From: Rhizobium sp. Q54
GTDB taxonomy: Bacteria; Pseudomonadota; Alphaproteobacteria; UBA828
Direction: 5' to 3'
Assembly (NCBI GenBank): GCA_945892755.1
Contig: CAMDDO010000020.1
Location: 1-42,836 of the forward strand
Length of the DNA stretch: 42,836 nt
Shown here: in pieces, positions 1-8,567 of the stretch
How positions within the stretch are numbered: position 1 is the stretch's first letter
Layout of the letters: every line of letters begins with the position of its first letter
Notes under the pieces: generated by a model
What the model was told of the DNA's origin: nothing
The model's database searches: none
The model's input: only the letters and a program-made list of their open reading frames with translations
Translations under genes and position numbers: made by a program

Positions 1-1817
1 TTCCGCTCGATGGCGAGCGCGTCGGCCTGATCAGCTACATGCGCACCGATAGCGTGCAGCTCTCGCGCACGGCGCTCGATGACGCACGCGGCGTCATCCA
101 GGGCGAATACGGCGCCGCCTATGTGCCGGAGACACCGCGCTATTACCGCGCGGCGGCAAAGAACGCGCAGGAAGCCCATGAGGCGATTCGGCCGACCGCG
201 CTGTCGCGTCGTCCGGCGGCGGTTGCCTCGAACCTGACGCCCGACCAGGCGCGGCTCTATGATTTGATCTGGAAGCGCACGCTGGCCTGCCAGATGGTCA
301 GCGCGGAGTTCGACCAGGTGAGCGCCGACATTGATTCGCCGGACGGCGCGCTCTCGCTGCGGGCGACCGGCATCACCTTGGCCTTCGATGGCTTTCTCCG
401 CGTCTATCAGGAAGGCCATGATGATGATGGCGACGATGATGACGAGCGCCGCCTGCCGCCACTGAAGCAGCACGATCCCTTGCGTCGCCTCGCCGTGAAG
501 CCCGAGCAACACTTCACCGAGCCGCCGCCGCGCTTCACCGAGGCGAGCCTGGTCAAGAAGCTGGAGGAGCTCGGCATCGGCCGACCCTCGACCTATGCGT
601 CGATCATTTCGGTGTTGCAGGACCGCCAATATGTGCGGCTCGACAAGAAGCGCTTCGTGCCCGAAGACCGCGGCCGCGTGGTCACTTCGTTCCTCGAAAA
701 CTTCTTTCGCCGCTATGTCGAATATGGCTTCACCGCCGCACTCGAAGACCAGCTCGACCAGATCTCGGCGGGCGAGATCGGTTGGAAGCAAGTCCTGACC
801 GATTTCTGGGCGGACTTCAAAGCCGCCGTCGAAGAGACCGGGCATTTGCGCGTCAAGGACGTGCTGGATGCGCTCGACACGGCGCTCGCCCCGCACCTGT
901 TCCCGGCTTCGGCCGATGGCAAGGATCCGAGGGTCTGTCCGGTCTGCACCGAGGGCCGGTTGAATTTGAAGCTTGGCCGCTTTGGCCCGTTCATCGGCTG
1001 CGCGCGCTACCCCGAGTGCCGCTTCACCCGGCCCTTGATGAGCAATGATGGCAATGGCGAAGACAGCGCTGAGCTGTCCGCCGGACCGAAAGCCCTGGGC
1101 AGCGATCCGGCCAGCGGCCTTGGCGTGACCCTGCGCAAAGGGCCCTATGGCCACTATGTCCAGCTCGGCGAGGCGAGTACCGAGAAGAAGGCGCCGAAGC
1201 CGAAGCGCGTGTCGTTGCCCCGCGGCCTTGCACCCGATGCGGTCGATCTTGAGCGCGCGCTCGGGCTGCTCTCGCTGCCGCGCGAAGTCGGCAAACATCC
1301 GGAGACGGGTGAACCGATCATGGCGGGCGTTGGTCGCTTCGGTCCCTATGTCGTGCACCAGAAAGTCTATAAATCGCTGACCAAGGATGAAGACGTACTG
1401 ACGGTCGGGCTCAATCGCGCGGTCGCGCTGATTGCCGAGGGTAAGCGCGGGGGTGGTTCGAAGGTGTTGCGCGAGCTTGGCCCCCACCCGGAAGGCGGCG
1501 ATCCGATCGTGATCAAGGAAGGGCGCTATGGCCCTTATCTCCAGCACAAGCGCGTCATGGCCACCGTGCCGAAGGGCACCGATATCGCAAGCTTGAGCCT
1601 TGACGCCGCGGTCGCGCTGATTGCCGCGAAGGCCGGCAAAAAAGGGCCGGGCCGGCGCGCCGCGCGTAAATCGGCCGCGCCCAAATCAGCCACGCCCAAA
1701 TCGGCCACGCCTAATGAGGACGCTGCGCCCGCGAAGAAGCGTAGCCCCGCCAAACCCCGCGCGCGCGCGGCGAAAAAGAAACCGGCGGCGGGCGGCGGAG
1801 CGCAGGGCGCGACGTGA
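1..1817 (+). CDS. topA: DNA topoisomerase I, 5'-truncated by window edge
   Basis: This is a type IA topoisomerase that relaxes negative supercoils by cutting one strand through a tyrosyl phosphate. The frame is already open at base 3, so the TOPRIM domain and the start lie outside the window. The first residues read LISYMRTDS, the active-site motif, with the catalytic Tyr encoded at 36-38. The central type IA fold follows. Next come a C4 zinc ribbon (CPVC...GCARYPEC, bases about 940-1020) and three topoisomerase C-terminal repeats of the GRFGPYV type. The tail, after about base 1640, is rich in Lys, Ala and Pro and is typical of alphaproteobacterial TopA. It contains three 15-bp tandem units. 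The stop overlaps the GTG start of rnr, so the two genes are probably cotranscribed and translationally coupled. The identification is secure. Confidence 0.97.
   Translation, partial: PLDGERVGLISYMRTDSVQLSRTALDDARGVIQGEYGAAYVPETPRYYRAAAKNAQEAHEAIRPTALSRRPAAVASNLTPDQARLYDLIWKRTLACQMVSAEFDQVSADIDSPDGALSLRATGITLAFDGFLRVYQEGHDDDGDDDDERRLPPLKQHDPLRRLAVKPEQHFTEPPPRFTEASLVKKLEELGIGRPSTYASIISVLQDRQYVRLDKKRFVPEDRGRVVTSFLENFFRRYVEYGFTAALEDQLDQISAGEIGWKQVLTDFWADFKAAVEETGHLRVKDVLDALDTALAPHLFPASADGKDPRVCPVCTEGRLNLKLGRFGPFIGCARYPECRFTRPLMSNDGNGEDSAELSAGPKALGSDPASGLGVTLRKGPYGHYVQLGEASTEKKAPKPKRVSLPRGLAPDAVDLERALGLLSLPREVGKHPETGEPIMAGVGRFGPYVVHQKVYKSLTKDEDVLTVGLNRAVALIAEGKRGGGSKVLRELGPHPEGGDPIVIKEGRYGPYLQHKRVMATVPKGTDIASLSLDAAVALIAAKAGKKGPGRRAARKSAAPKSATPKSATPNEDAAPAKKRSPAKPRARAAKKKPAAGGGAQGAT
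1668..1712 (+). repeat. three 15-bp tandem units in the topA tail
   Basis: Three consecutive 15-base units (AAATCGGCCGCGCCC and two close variants) encode a repeated Lys-Ser-Ala-(Ala/Thr)-Pro pentapeptide in the basic C-terminal tail of topoisomerase I. The unit length is a multiple of three, so copy-number changes would keep the frame. Confidence 0.85.
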
Positions 1818-4036
1818 GCGCGAAGCGGCCCGAGCGCGGCCGGATGCCGTCACGCGACGAGCTGCTTCGCTACATTGAAGAAAGCCCGAGCTTGGTCGGC
1901 AAGCGCGAGATCGCCCGCGCGTTCGGTCTCAAGGGCGATGCCCGAACCGAGCTCAAGCGCGTATTGCGCGAGCTCAAGGAAGACGGCGCGGTCCGGCGCG
2001 CGGGCAAGCGTGGCCTCCATCCGGCCAGTGCCTTGCCGGCGACCTGCGTGATCGAGATCCATGACATCGACGTCGATGGCGAGTTGAAGGCGCGTCCCGC
2101 GGCGTGGGAGGGTGACGCCGAGCCACCGCCGATCGCGGTCGCGCCGACCGCGCGCGGCGTGCCCGCGCTTGGTGTCGGCGACCGCGCTTTGGCGCGCCTC
2201 CGGAAGCTGCCGGAAGGCGGTTACGAAGCGAGCGTCATCCGCCTGCTCGAGGGCCGCCGGGACGAGGTCATCGGCGTTTTCGAGGCACGCGCCGAAGGCG
2301 GCGTGATCCGACCGACCGACCGGCGCGCGCGCGAGCCGCTGATGGTGCGCCCGACGGATCGGCTGAAGGCGGAAGATGGCGAGATCGTCGTCGCGGAGCG
2401 CCTGCCGCAATCGGGCTACCAGCCGCACGCGCGCGTCCGCGAGCGGCTCGGTCATATCGGCTCGCCGCGTGCCGTAAGCCTCATCGCGATCCATACCCAC
2501 GGCATCCCGACGCGGTTTTCGGACTCGGCCCTTAGTGAAGCTCGCGCGGCACGACCGATTTTACTCGGCGAACGCACCGATCTTCGTGGCATATCGCTGG
2601 TCACCATTGATGGCGAGGACGCGCGCGACTTCGACGACGCGGTGTTTGCCGAGGCCGATTCCGACGCCGAGAACCGCGGCGGCCACCATGTCGTCGTCGC
2701 GATCGCCGATGTCGCGCACTACGTGCGCGCGGGCGGCGGGCTCGATCGCGACGCGCGCACGCGCGGCAACTCGGTCTATTTTCCCGACCGCGTGGTGCCG
2801 ATGCTGCCCGAACAGCTTTCGAACGAGCTCTGCTCGCTAAAGCCTGGAGAGCCGCGGGCCTGCCTCGCGGTTCATCTTTGGCTCGACGCGCACGGACAAA
2901 AGCGGCGCCACCACTTCGTGCGCGGCCTGATGCAAAGCCGCGCGCGCCTGACCTATGGGCAAGTCCAGAACGCGGCCGACGGCCGCGCCGACGACATTAC
3001 CGCGCCGCTCCTCAAGGACGTGATCGAACCTCTCTATGCCGCGTTTCACGCGCTATGGGAGGCCCGGCGCAAGCGTGGCACGCTCGAGCTCGATCTGCCG
3101 GAGCGCAAGGTAAGTTTCAAGCCAGATGGCACCATCGCCACCATCGAACCCGCGCCGCGCCATGACAGCCACCGGCTGATCGAGGAGATGATGATCGCGG
3201 CGAACGTCGCCGCGGCGGAAACGCTCGAAGGCGCCGGCGCGCCCTGCATGTATCGCATTCATGACCGACCCGACGTCGCCAAGCTTGAATCCTTGCGCGG
3301 CTTCTTGAAGGAAATCGGCTTGAAGCCACCGCGGCGCGACGCCTCGACGCCACACGCCTTCAACGAGGTGATCGCGCGGGCCGCGCAATCGAAACACCCG
3401 CATCTGATCAATCTGATGATCCTCAGGAGCCAGGCGCAGGCCGAATACAACCCGCGCAATCTTGGCCATTTCGGGCTCGGCCTGAAGCGCTATGCGCACT
3501 TCACCTCGCCGATCCGACGCTATGCCGACCTGCTGGTTCATCGCGGACTGATCGGCGCGCTCGGCTTTGGCGACGATGGCCTTGGGGCCGAAGCCCGTGC
3601 CGGCTTCGCCAAGCTCGGCCAGCATATTTCTTCCACCGAGCGCCGCGCCCAGCTCGCCGAGCGCGATTCGCTCGATCGCCACACGACAGCCTTTCTGGCC
3701 GAACGGGTCGGCGCGGCGTTCGCCGGCCGGATCGAGGGCGTCACACGCTTTGGCGTTTTCGTCACGCTGGACGATACTGGGGCAAGCGGCCTGGTGCCGG
3801 CAAGCACGCTTGGCGCGGGCCGCCCCTATCATGACGCCGAGCGGCATAGCCTCGAGATCGACGGCGTCGAGCTGAGGCTGGGCGCGCGCGTCCGCGTGCG
3901 CCTGGCCGAGGCCGACATCGTGACCGGCGGCATGGTGTTCGCGCTCCTGGAACTTGACGACAAACCCTTCGACGCCGTCGAAAGCGTGCGCCCCATCCGT
4001 CGCGGTCCACCAGGGCCGCGCGGCAGGCGCCGCTGA
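1814..4036 (+). CDS. rnr: ribonuclease R (RNB family 3'-5' exoribonuclease)
   Basis: Processive 3'-5' exoribonuclease that degrades structured RNA, mRNA fragments and defective rRNA in the cytoplasm. At 740 residues it is near the family's usual length. The N-terminus (about 10-70) is a winged-helix-like segment, followed by cold-shock-type OB folds. The RNB catalytic domain has the acidic motif GEDARDFDDAV at about residues 266-276, which supplies the Mg-binding aspartates. An S1 RNA-binding domain starts near residue 636. The C-terminus is short and very basic (PIRRGPPGPRGRRR). The GTG start overlaps the topA stop in a GTGA arrangement. An in-frame ATG ten codons downstream is possible, but the overlap favours the GTG. 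topA-rnr adjacency is common in Alphaproteobacteria. Confidence 0.95.
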   Translation: MSAKRPERGRMPSRDELLRYIEESPSLVGKREIARAFGLKGDARTELKRVLRELKEDGAVRRAGKRGLHPASALPATCVIEIHDIDVDGELKARPAAWEGDAEPPPIAVAPTARGVPALGVGDRALARLRKLPEGGYEASVIRLLEGRRDEVIGVFEARAEGGVIRPTDRRAREPLMVRPTDRLKAEDGEIVVAERLPQSGYQPHARVRERLGHIGSPRAVSLIAIHTHGIPTRFSDSALSEARAARPILLGERTDLRGISLVTIDGEDARDFDDAVFAEADSDAENRGGHHVVVAIADVAHYVRAGGGLDRDARTRGNSVYFPDRVVPMLPEQLSNELCSLKPGEPRACLAVHLWLDAHGQKRRHHFVRGLMQSRARLTYGQVQNAADGRADDITAPLLKDVIEPLYAAFHALWEARRKRGTLELDLPERKVSFKPDGTIATIEPAPRHDSHRLIEEMMIAANVAAAETLEGAGAPCMYRIHDRPDVAKLESLRGFLKEIGLKPPRRDASTPHAFNEVIARAAQSKHPHLINLMILRSQAQAEYNPRNLGHFGLGLKRYAHFTSPIRRYADLLVHRGLIGALGFGDDGLGAEARAGFAKLGQHISSTERRAQLAERDSLDRHTTAFLAERVGAAFAGRIEGVTRFGVFVTLDDTGASGLVPASTLGAGRPYHDAERHSLEIDGVELRLGARVRVRLAEADIVTGGMVFALLELDDKPFDAVESVRPIRRGPPGPRGRRR

Positions 4037-4110
4037 CTGTGCCGTCGAGCCCGCTGGCAGGCGCGGCCCGCTCAGGCTACGTTCCGGCTCGCTGATCGGG
4101 AGAGGATAGG

Positions 4111-4356
4111 GTGGCGCGGCCGACCGACACGCAGCTTGCTTGGCTTAGGCGCGGGCTTTCGGAGCCGGGCGGCAAACTTCCGCTCTTCGACCGGGACGGC
4201 CGGGCGGTCGACTCGCGCACGGTCCAGGCCTGTCTGAAGGCCGGCTGGGCCGAACCGTGGCGGCGCAATCCGCTCAAGCCCGACTGGTTGGTCTGCCGTC
4301 TGACCGACGCAGGGCGACAAATTGCGATGGTCGAAAACATCGAGATCTCGTCTTGA
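4111..4356 (+). CDS. small conserved-looking protein, possible winged-helix fold
   Basis: I do not recognise a named family. The 81-residue product is rich in Trp, Arg and Leu, with segments such as RTVQACLKAGWAEPW and LVCRLTDAGRQIA. Their spacing resembles the recognition helix and wing of small winged-helix proteins; that is inference only. The GTG start has a good Shine-Dalgarno sequence (AGAGGA, six bases upstream). The stop TGA shares its last base with the ATG of the next gene (TGATG), which argues for real translation and coupling to the transporter. Its place after rnr could mean a link to nucleic-acid handling, but nothing in the sequence proves this. Confidence 0.7.
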   Translation: MARPTDTQLAWLRRGLSEPGGKLPLFDRDGRAVDSRTVQACLKAGWAEPWRRNPLKPDWLVCRLTDAGRQIAMVENIEISS

Positions 4357-5570
4357 TGGAACAAGCGCCCGCATTAAACGCCGACGCCCAGGGTGGCGGT
4401 AGCGAACCCGAGGTGCCGCAGACCACGGTTCGCGCCATCATCTGCGTCATCATCAGCGTCGGGTTCTTTGGCCTGTGTTACGGCTATTCCTTGCCGGTGC
4501 TGTCGCTCATCATGGAGCGCGCGCAACTCAGCGAAACCTTGATCGGACTGAACACGGCGCTGAGCTCGGTGGCGGTTCTGGTGTTCGGGCCGTTCGTGCC
4601 CCGCCTGCTGGGCCGCTTTGGCCTGCGCGCGCCAATCTTCGCGTCGATCATCCTCGGCGTCGCCATGATTCCGCCGATCGCATTCACCGAACCGCTCTAT
4701 GCCTGGTTCCCGCTTCGCTTCGTGCTCGGCGCGGTAATTTTCACCGCCCTGATCGCGGCCGATATCTGGGTGACGCAAGGCGCTAGCGCTCGAACGCGGG
4801 GGCGCGTCGTCGGGTTCTATAGCGCCGCCATGGCCGGCGGCATCGTGGCTGGCCCCAATCTCATTTCGGTTACCGGATCAGAAGGTCTCGCCCCCTTTTA
4901 TTGCGCGGGTGGGTTGCTCGCCGCGGCGATCGTGCCGATGCTGTTTGCCTACGGGCCGGTGCCGAGCGTCGCCCGCTCGCACACGCCAAGGCTGCACAGC
5001 TTCGTGTTCAGCGTGCCGATCGCGGCGATTTCCGTGTTCATCTTCGGCTTCATGAACGCGAGCCTCCTTTCGCTTCTGCCTATTTATGGCCTCCGACTGG
5101 GCGCAAGCGAGACCCGAGCGGCCACCCTTGTATCGCTCGTCATGGGCGGATCGGTTCTGCTCCAGCCATTCATTGGCATGGTGGCGGACAAAATGCCGAA
5201 GTCCCTCGTGCTCGGACTACTCGGCGGGCTCGGCTGCGGCGCAGCGGTGTTGCTGCCACTCTGCTTCGAATACACGGCCGTTGCGTACGCCGCGCTCTTC
5301 GTGCTCGGCGGTTCCGTCGCGGGTCTTTACGCCGTCAGCCTCGCCATTCTGGGTGATCGCTTTGTCGGCGGTGCGCTCGCGGCGGCCGTGACGGTCTATA
5401 CCATGTTGACCGCGGGCGGTGCGACGGTGGGGCCGGTCCTTTCGGGGGCGGCGATGGACCAATTCCGGCCCGATGGCTTCCCCGCCAGCATCGCGTTTGC
5501 CATGCTGCTGGTGCCGTTGATTGGAGTGATAAGCTGGTTCTCCGGTAGGACGGCGCGGGCCCGCCCTTGA
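4356..5570 (+). CDS. MFS transporter
   Basis: Major facilitator superfamily permease of 404 residues with about twelve hydrophobic segments, so an inner-membrane secondary transporter. The first half carries the pattern expected of MFS loops 2-3 (RLLGRFGLRAP after helix 2). A second such element, GMVADKMPKS, sits in the C-terminal half. The substrate cannot be read from the sequence; the overall look is that of YcaD-like drug or metabolite transporters. The reading frame is open further upstream, but the ATG overlapping the preceding gene's stop is the natural start. It is likely the last gene of the topA-rnr run. Its stop codon lies inside the -35 element of the rpmG promoter. Confidence 0.85.
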   Translation: MEQAPALNADAQGGGSEPEVPQTTVRAIICVIISVGFFGLCYGYSLPVLSLIMERAQLSETLIGLNTALSSVAVLVFGPFVPRLLGRFGLRAPIFASIILGVAMIPPIAFTEPLYAWFPLRFVLGAVIFTALIAADIWVTQGASARTRGRVVGFYSAAMAGGIVAGPNLISVTGSEGLAPFYCAGGLLAAAIVPMLFAYGPVPSVARSHTPRLHSFVFSVPIAAISVFIFGFMNASLLSLLPIYGLRLGASETRAATLVSLVMGGSVLLQPFIGMVADKMPKSLVLGLLGGLGCGAAVLLPLCFEYTAVAYAALFVLGGSVAGLYAVSLAILGDRFVGGALAAAVTVYTMLTAGGATVGPVLSGAAMDQFRPDGFPASIAFAMLLVPLIGVISWFSGRTARARP

Positions 5571-5594
5571 CACAAAGATGCCGCCGGCTATTGT
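5567..5594 (+). promoter_or_regulatory. sigma-70-type promoter for rpmG
   Basis: TTGACA is followed after 16 bases by TATTGT, a good housekeeping promoter match about 40 bases before the rpmG start. The -35 element overlaps the stop codon of the MFS gene. Confidence 0.55.
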
Positions 5595-5630
5595 CGCGCC
5601 CACTCAATAGCGGATGGGCGGGGAACGGCC

Positions 5631-5798
5631 ATGGCCAAGCCAAGCAATATTATCGTTAAGCTCGTGAGCTCGGCGGGCACCGGCTTTTTTTACACGACCC
5701 GCAAGAACCCCAAGAACCTTACCGAGAAGATGACGGCGCGTAAGTACGATCCGGTCGCGCGCAAGCACGTCGAATTCAAGGAAGGCAAGATCAAATAG
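5631..5798 (+). CDS. rpmG: 50S ribosomal protein L33
   Basis: L33 is a small basic protein of the large ribosomal subunit near the E site. The 55-codon product begins [20 protein letters not shown] and contains YTTRKNPKN and [18 protein letters not shown], all L33 hallmarks. It is the cysteine-free form without a zinc ribbon. Length is exactly that of the family. A GGGGAA Shine-Dalgarno sequence precedes the ATG. In other Alphaproteobacteria rpmG commonly lies near pleD, as here, although pleD is on the other strand and one gene away. Confidence 0.97.
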   Translation: MAKPSNIIVKLVSSAGTGFFYTTRKNPKNLTEKMTARKYDPVARKHVEFKEGKIK

Positions 5799-5838
5799 CA
5801 ACCGCGCGGCGGGCACGGCGCGGTGAGGCTATGGCGGC

Positions 5839-5854
5839 GGGGGGTTTGCCCCCT
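5839..5854 (+). terminator. small G/C hairpin after rpmG
   Basis: GGGGG-TTTG-CCCCC, about 40 bases after the rpmG stop, is followed only by CATTTC rather than a clear T run. A second hairpin (GGCCCG-TTC-CGGGCC, 5886-5900) follows. Together they may attenuate transcription from rpmG into the next gene. Confidence 0.35.
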
Positions 5855-5908
5855 CATTTCGGTGCAGCGGTCAAGTCTTCTGGGCGGCCCGTTCCGGGCC
5901 CCGTTTGA

Positions 5909-6388
5909 ATGAGGATGGCCCTTAGGATGTGGCTGAGTCCGGCCGTGCTGGCCGCCTTGGTGATCACTGCCCTCGCGCTTCCAAGCCTCGCCTCGGCCGG
6001 CGAATCGGCCGGATGGCAAGCCTATCAGGCCCGCGATTATGAGCGCGCCGCGCGCCTTTGGCAGCGCGACGCCAAGCGAGGCGAGCCGAACGCACTATTT
6101 GGCCTCGGGCTGCTCGCCGAGCGCGAGGGCGACGAAGGCGCCGCGGCCGGCTGGTATGAAAAGGCGGCACGTGCCGGGCTTGCCGCCGCCCAGGTCTTGA
6201 TCGCCGATCGTTATATTTCCGGTTGGGGCGTCGCGGCGGACCCGGTCACTGCTTATGCATGGTTGAGCCGCGCCATCGCGGCCGGCGTGCCGAATGCCGC
6301 CGCGATCCGCGACCAGCTCGCCCAGGGCATGACCGCGGATGCCATGCGCCAGGCTGAAGCCCTCACCGAAACCTTGGTCACGAAATAA
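5909..6388 (+). CDS. secreted Sel1-repeat (TPR-like) protein
   Basis: The protein has 159 residues with an N-terminal signal peptide (hydrophobic stretch about residues 9-26, cleavage after ASA), so it is probably periplasmic. The mature part holds Sel1-type helical repeats: ARDYERAARLWQRDAKRGEPNALFGLGLLAEREG, then AAGWYEKAARAGLAAAQVLIADRY, then TAYAWLSRAIAAGVPNA. Sel1 repeats mediate protein-protein contacts; no enzymatic role is implied. The start is uncertain because ATGs at 5909, 5915 and 5927 all lack a well-placed ribosome-binding site. I chose the first because it gives a basic n-region. It converges on pleD, with only seven bases between the stops. Confidence 0.8.
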   Translation: MRMALRMWLSPAVLAALVITALALPSLASAGESAGWQAYQARDYERAARLWQRDAKRGEPNALFGLGLLAEREGDEGAAAGWYEKAARAGLAAAQVLIADRYISGWGVAADPVTAYAWLSRAIAAGVPNAAAIRDQLAQGMTADAMRQAEALTETLVTK

Positions 6389-6395
6389 ATAAAGT

Positions 6396-7793
6396 CTACG
6401 CCGCCGCCGACGCTGCGTCGCTCACCATGACCTGATTGCGGCCCGCGTTCTTGGCCTTATAAAGTGCGGCGTCTGACTGCTTGATGGTTTCATGGATCGA
6501 CGCAGTCTTGCTGTCGTCGAAGCTCAGGCCAATGCTGACTGTTACCTGCAGCTTCTTTTCGATATTCGGCACCGCAATGGCAAGATCGGCGATCGATGCG
6601 CGAAGCCGCTCGGCGACCGCAATGGCCAGCACATGATTTGCCGACGGCAGAACAACGAGGAACTCTTCCCCACCGATTCGCGCTAACAGGTCCCCAGGCC
6701 GAAGCCGAGTGCGCAGCTCATCGGCGACCGCCTTGAGCACGACGTCCCCAACATCGTGACCAAGGGTGTCGTTGACGTTCTTGAAATGGTCAATATCAAT
6801 CGTCAGCAAGGCGATCGGGTCCGCTTCGACATTGTGTGCCAACCTCAAACTTTCGAGATGGCGAATTACATAGCGCCGATTGAACAGGCCCGTCAGCGGA
6901 TCGGTATGGGCCTGGCTGACGCTTTCGCTGAATGCCCCGCGCAGACGGTCACGGTAGTGGTGATGCCGCGCTTGGGTGCGCACGCGAGCGATTAGCTCGC
7001 TCGGATCAATCGGCTTCATGACATAGTCGTTGACACCCAATTCCAGCGCTTTGGTGATCCGCGCCTGGTCGGTTGAATCGGCCAGCAGCAAGATCGAACT
7101 AAAGCGCAACCCATCCTTTACGCGCAGCCCGGCCGAGAGCCGAAGCGCATCAACATCGGCAAGATAAAGATCGATAATGATAAAATTAGGCGTCGCGGCG
7201 TCAATACGCTCGATCAGATCTTTGTCGCCACTCGCACCAATGGCGGTGTTCGTGCATTCGCGCGGCAGAAAAGAACAAACTTTCGACGCGTCGGCCGCAT
7301 CATCAGTCACCACGACGATCTTCAAGCCGGCAAAGAGCTGCTCGGTGGTAGGGGTGAAGGATTCGGTTTCGAAGCCAAGCTTGCGCGAGGTTTCCTCGCG
7401 CAGCTTTAGTTCGTCGAGCACCATCTTAAGCCGTAACAGCGAGCGGATGCGCGAGAACAGCGCCTCGTCCTGAATCGGCTTGCTGATGAAGTCGTCCGCC
7501 CCGGCGTCGAGACCCCGCACTCGGTCCGCCTGGTCGCTCAGCGCGGTCACCATGACGACCGGCAGGTTGGCGGTTTCCGGGATAGCGCGGATGCGGCGGC
7601 AAACCTCGAAGCCGTCAATGCCCGGCATCATGGCGTCGAGCAGCACGATGTCGGGGCGCTCGGTGCCGATCTTTTCAAGCGCCTGCTCGCCATTCTGCGC
7701 GGTGATGACGTGGTAATATTCCGCCGCGAGCTTGGCCTCGAGCAGGCGGAGATTGACGGGGATGTCATCGACCACTAGGACACGTGCGGACAC
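6396..7793 (-). CDS. pleD: PleD-type response regulator / diguanylate cyclase
   Basis: The protein makes cyclic di-GMP from two GTP and in Caulobacter governs the motile-to-sessile polar switch. It has 465 residues in REC-REC-GGDEF order. REC1 has VVDD at its start and the phosphoacceptor Asp53 in LLDAMMPG, followed by a conserved KP. REC2 (about residues 156-275) is an adaptor domain with IIIDLY and MKP. The cyclase has GGEEF at 374-378, preceded by the allosteric inhibitory RxxD site (RPGD, 365-368), so product feedback inhibition is expected. I chose the GTG start (VSARVLVVDD) with a GGAG ribosome-binding site; upstream codons in the open frame do not fit the family. divK, its usual partner gene, is not adjacent. 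Confidence 0.93.
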   Translation of the reverse strand: MSARVLVVDDIPVNLRLLEAKLAAEYYHVITAQNGEQALEKIGTERPDIVLLDAMMPGIDGFEVCRRIRAIPETANLPVVMVTALSDQADRVRGLDAGADDFISKPIQDEALFSRIRSLLRLKMVLDELKLREETSRKLGFETESFTPTTEQLFAGLKIVVVTDDAADASKVCSFLPRECTNTAIGASGDKDLIERIDAATPNFIIIDLYLADVDALRLSAGLRVKDGLRFSSILLLADSTDQARITKALELGVNDYVMKPIDPSELIARVRTQARHHHYRDRLRGAFSESVSQAHTDPLTGLFNRRYVIRHLESLRLAHNVEADPIALLTIDIDHFKNVNDTLGHDVGDVVLKAVADELRTRLRPGDLLARIGGEEFLVVLPSANHVLAIAVAERLRASIADLAIAVPNIEKKLQVTVSIGLSFDDSKTASIHETIKQSDAALYKAKNAGRNQVMVSDAASAAA

Positions 7794-7893
7794 CGGCGGG
7801 CTCCATCGGTCGGAACGGAAAGGTCGGCACGGATGCCGCGCCGAAGCCACGTTCCGGCCCACAGGAAGGCTAAGACCCAAGTTTTAATCAGTC

Positions 7894-8565
7894 ATGAACG
7901 AACCGCTGAAACCGAGCGTCGCCGCGCAACTCGAAACCGTCAAGCTCGACCGCCGGCGGCCATTGCTGATCTGCGACGCCGATGAAGTGCTTTTCGCCTT
8001 CATGGAGGGCTTCGAGCGCTTTCTTCATGGCCAGGATCACTTTTACGTGTGGCGCAGCTACCAGCTGTCGGGGAATATCCGTCGGCGCCAGGGCGGCGGG
8101 GTGATCGACGACGCCGGAATCGCCGACCTGCTGCGCCGTTTCTGGAACGATCACGCCGAGGATATGCCGTTGATTCCGGGCGCCTCGGAGGCCTTGGCGG
8201 CGCTATCCGCTCGCGCCCAAATCCTGATTCTGACCAACGTGCCGTTCGAGCATCTGACGGCGCGCGAACGTGCCTTGCGCCGTCACGGTATGAATTATCC
8301 GACGGTTGCCAATGACGGGCCAAAAGGGCCGGCGGTCAAATGGCTCAAGGCGCGTGTTGGGGCGCCCGCATTTTTTGTCGACGACAGCCCGAAACATCAC
8401 CATTCGGTGGCCGAACATGCCCCTGAGGTGCGGCGCCTCCACTTCGTGGGCGACCGCCGCTTGGCCGGGCTGCTTGGCAAGGCCCCCGAGAGTCATTACC
8501 GAACCGACGATTGGCCGTCGGCCCGCGCGCTGATCGAGGGCGAGCTCGGCCAAGCCGGCCATTGA
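7894..8565 (+). CDS. HAD-superfamily hydrolase
   Basis: A 223-residue haloacid-dehalogenase-fold protein, probably a cytoplasmic phosphatase. The four HAD motifs are visible. Motif I is CDADEVL, with nucleophile and acid/base aspartates (DxD). Motif II is the Thr of ILTNVP. Motif III is a Lys in the GPKGPAVKWLK region. Motif IV is the acidic pair in FFVDDSPKH. The substrate is unknown. Its stop lies two bases before the ATG of the fructokinase gene, so the two are likely one operon, and a sugar-phosphate substrate is plausible but unproven. About 100 bases separate it from the divergent pleD start. Confidence 0.82.
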   Translation: MNEPLKPSVAAQLETVKLDRRRPLLICDADEVLFAFMEGFERFLHGQDHFYVWRSYQLSGNIRRRQGGGVIDDAGIADLLRRFWNDHAEDMPLIPGASEALAALSARAQILILTNVPFEHLTARERALRRHGMNYPTVANDGPKGPAVKWLKARVGAPAFFVDDSPKHHHSVAEHAPEVRRLHFVGDRRLAGLLGKAPESHYRTDDWPSARALIEGELGQAGH

Positions 8566-8567
8566 CC

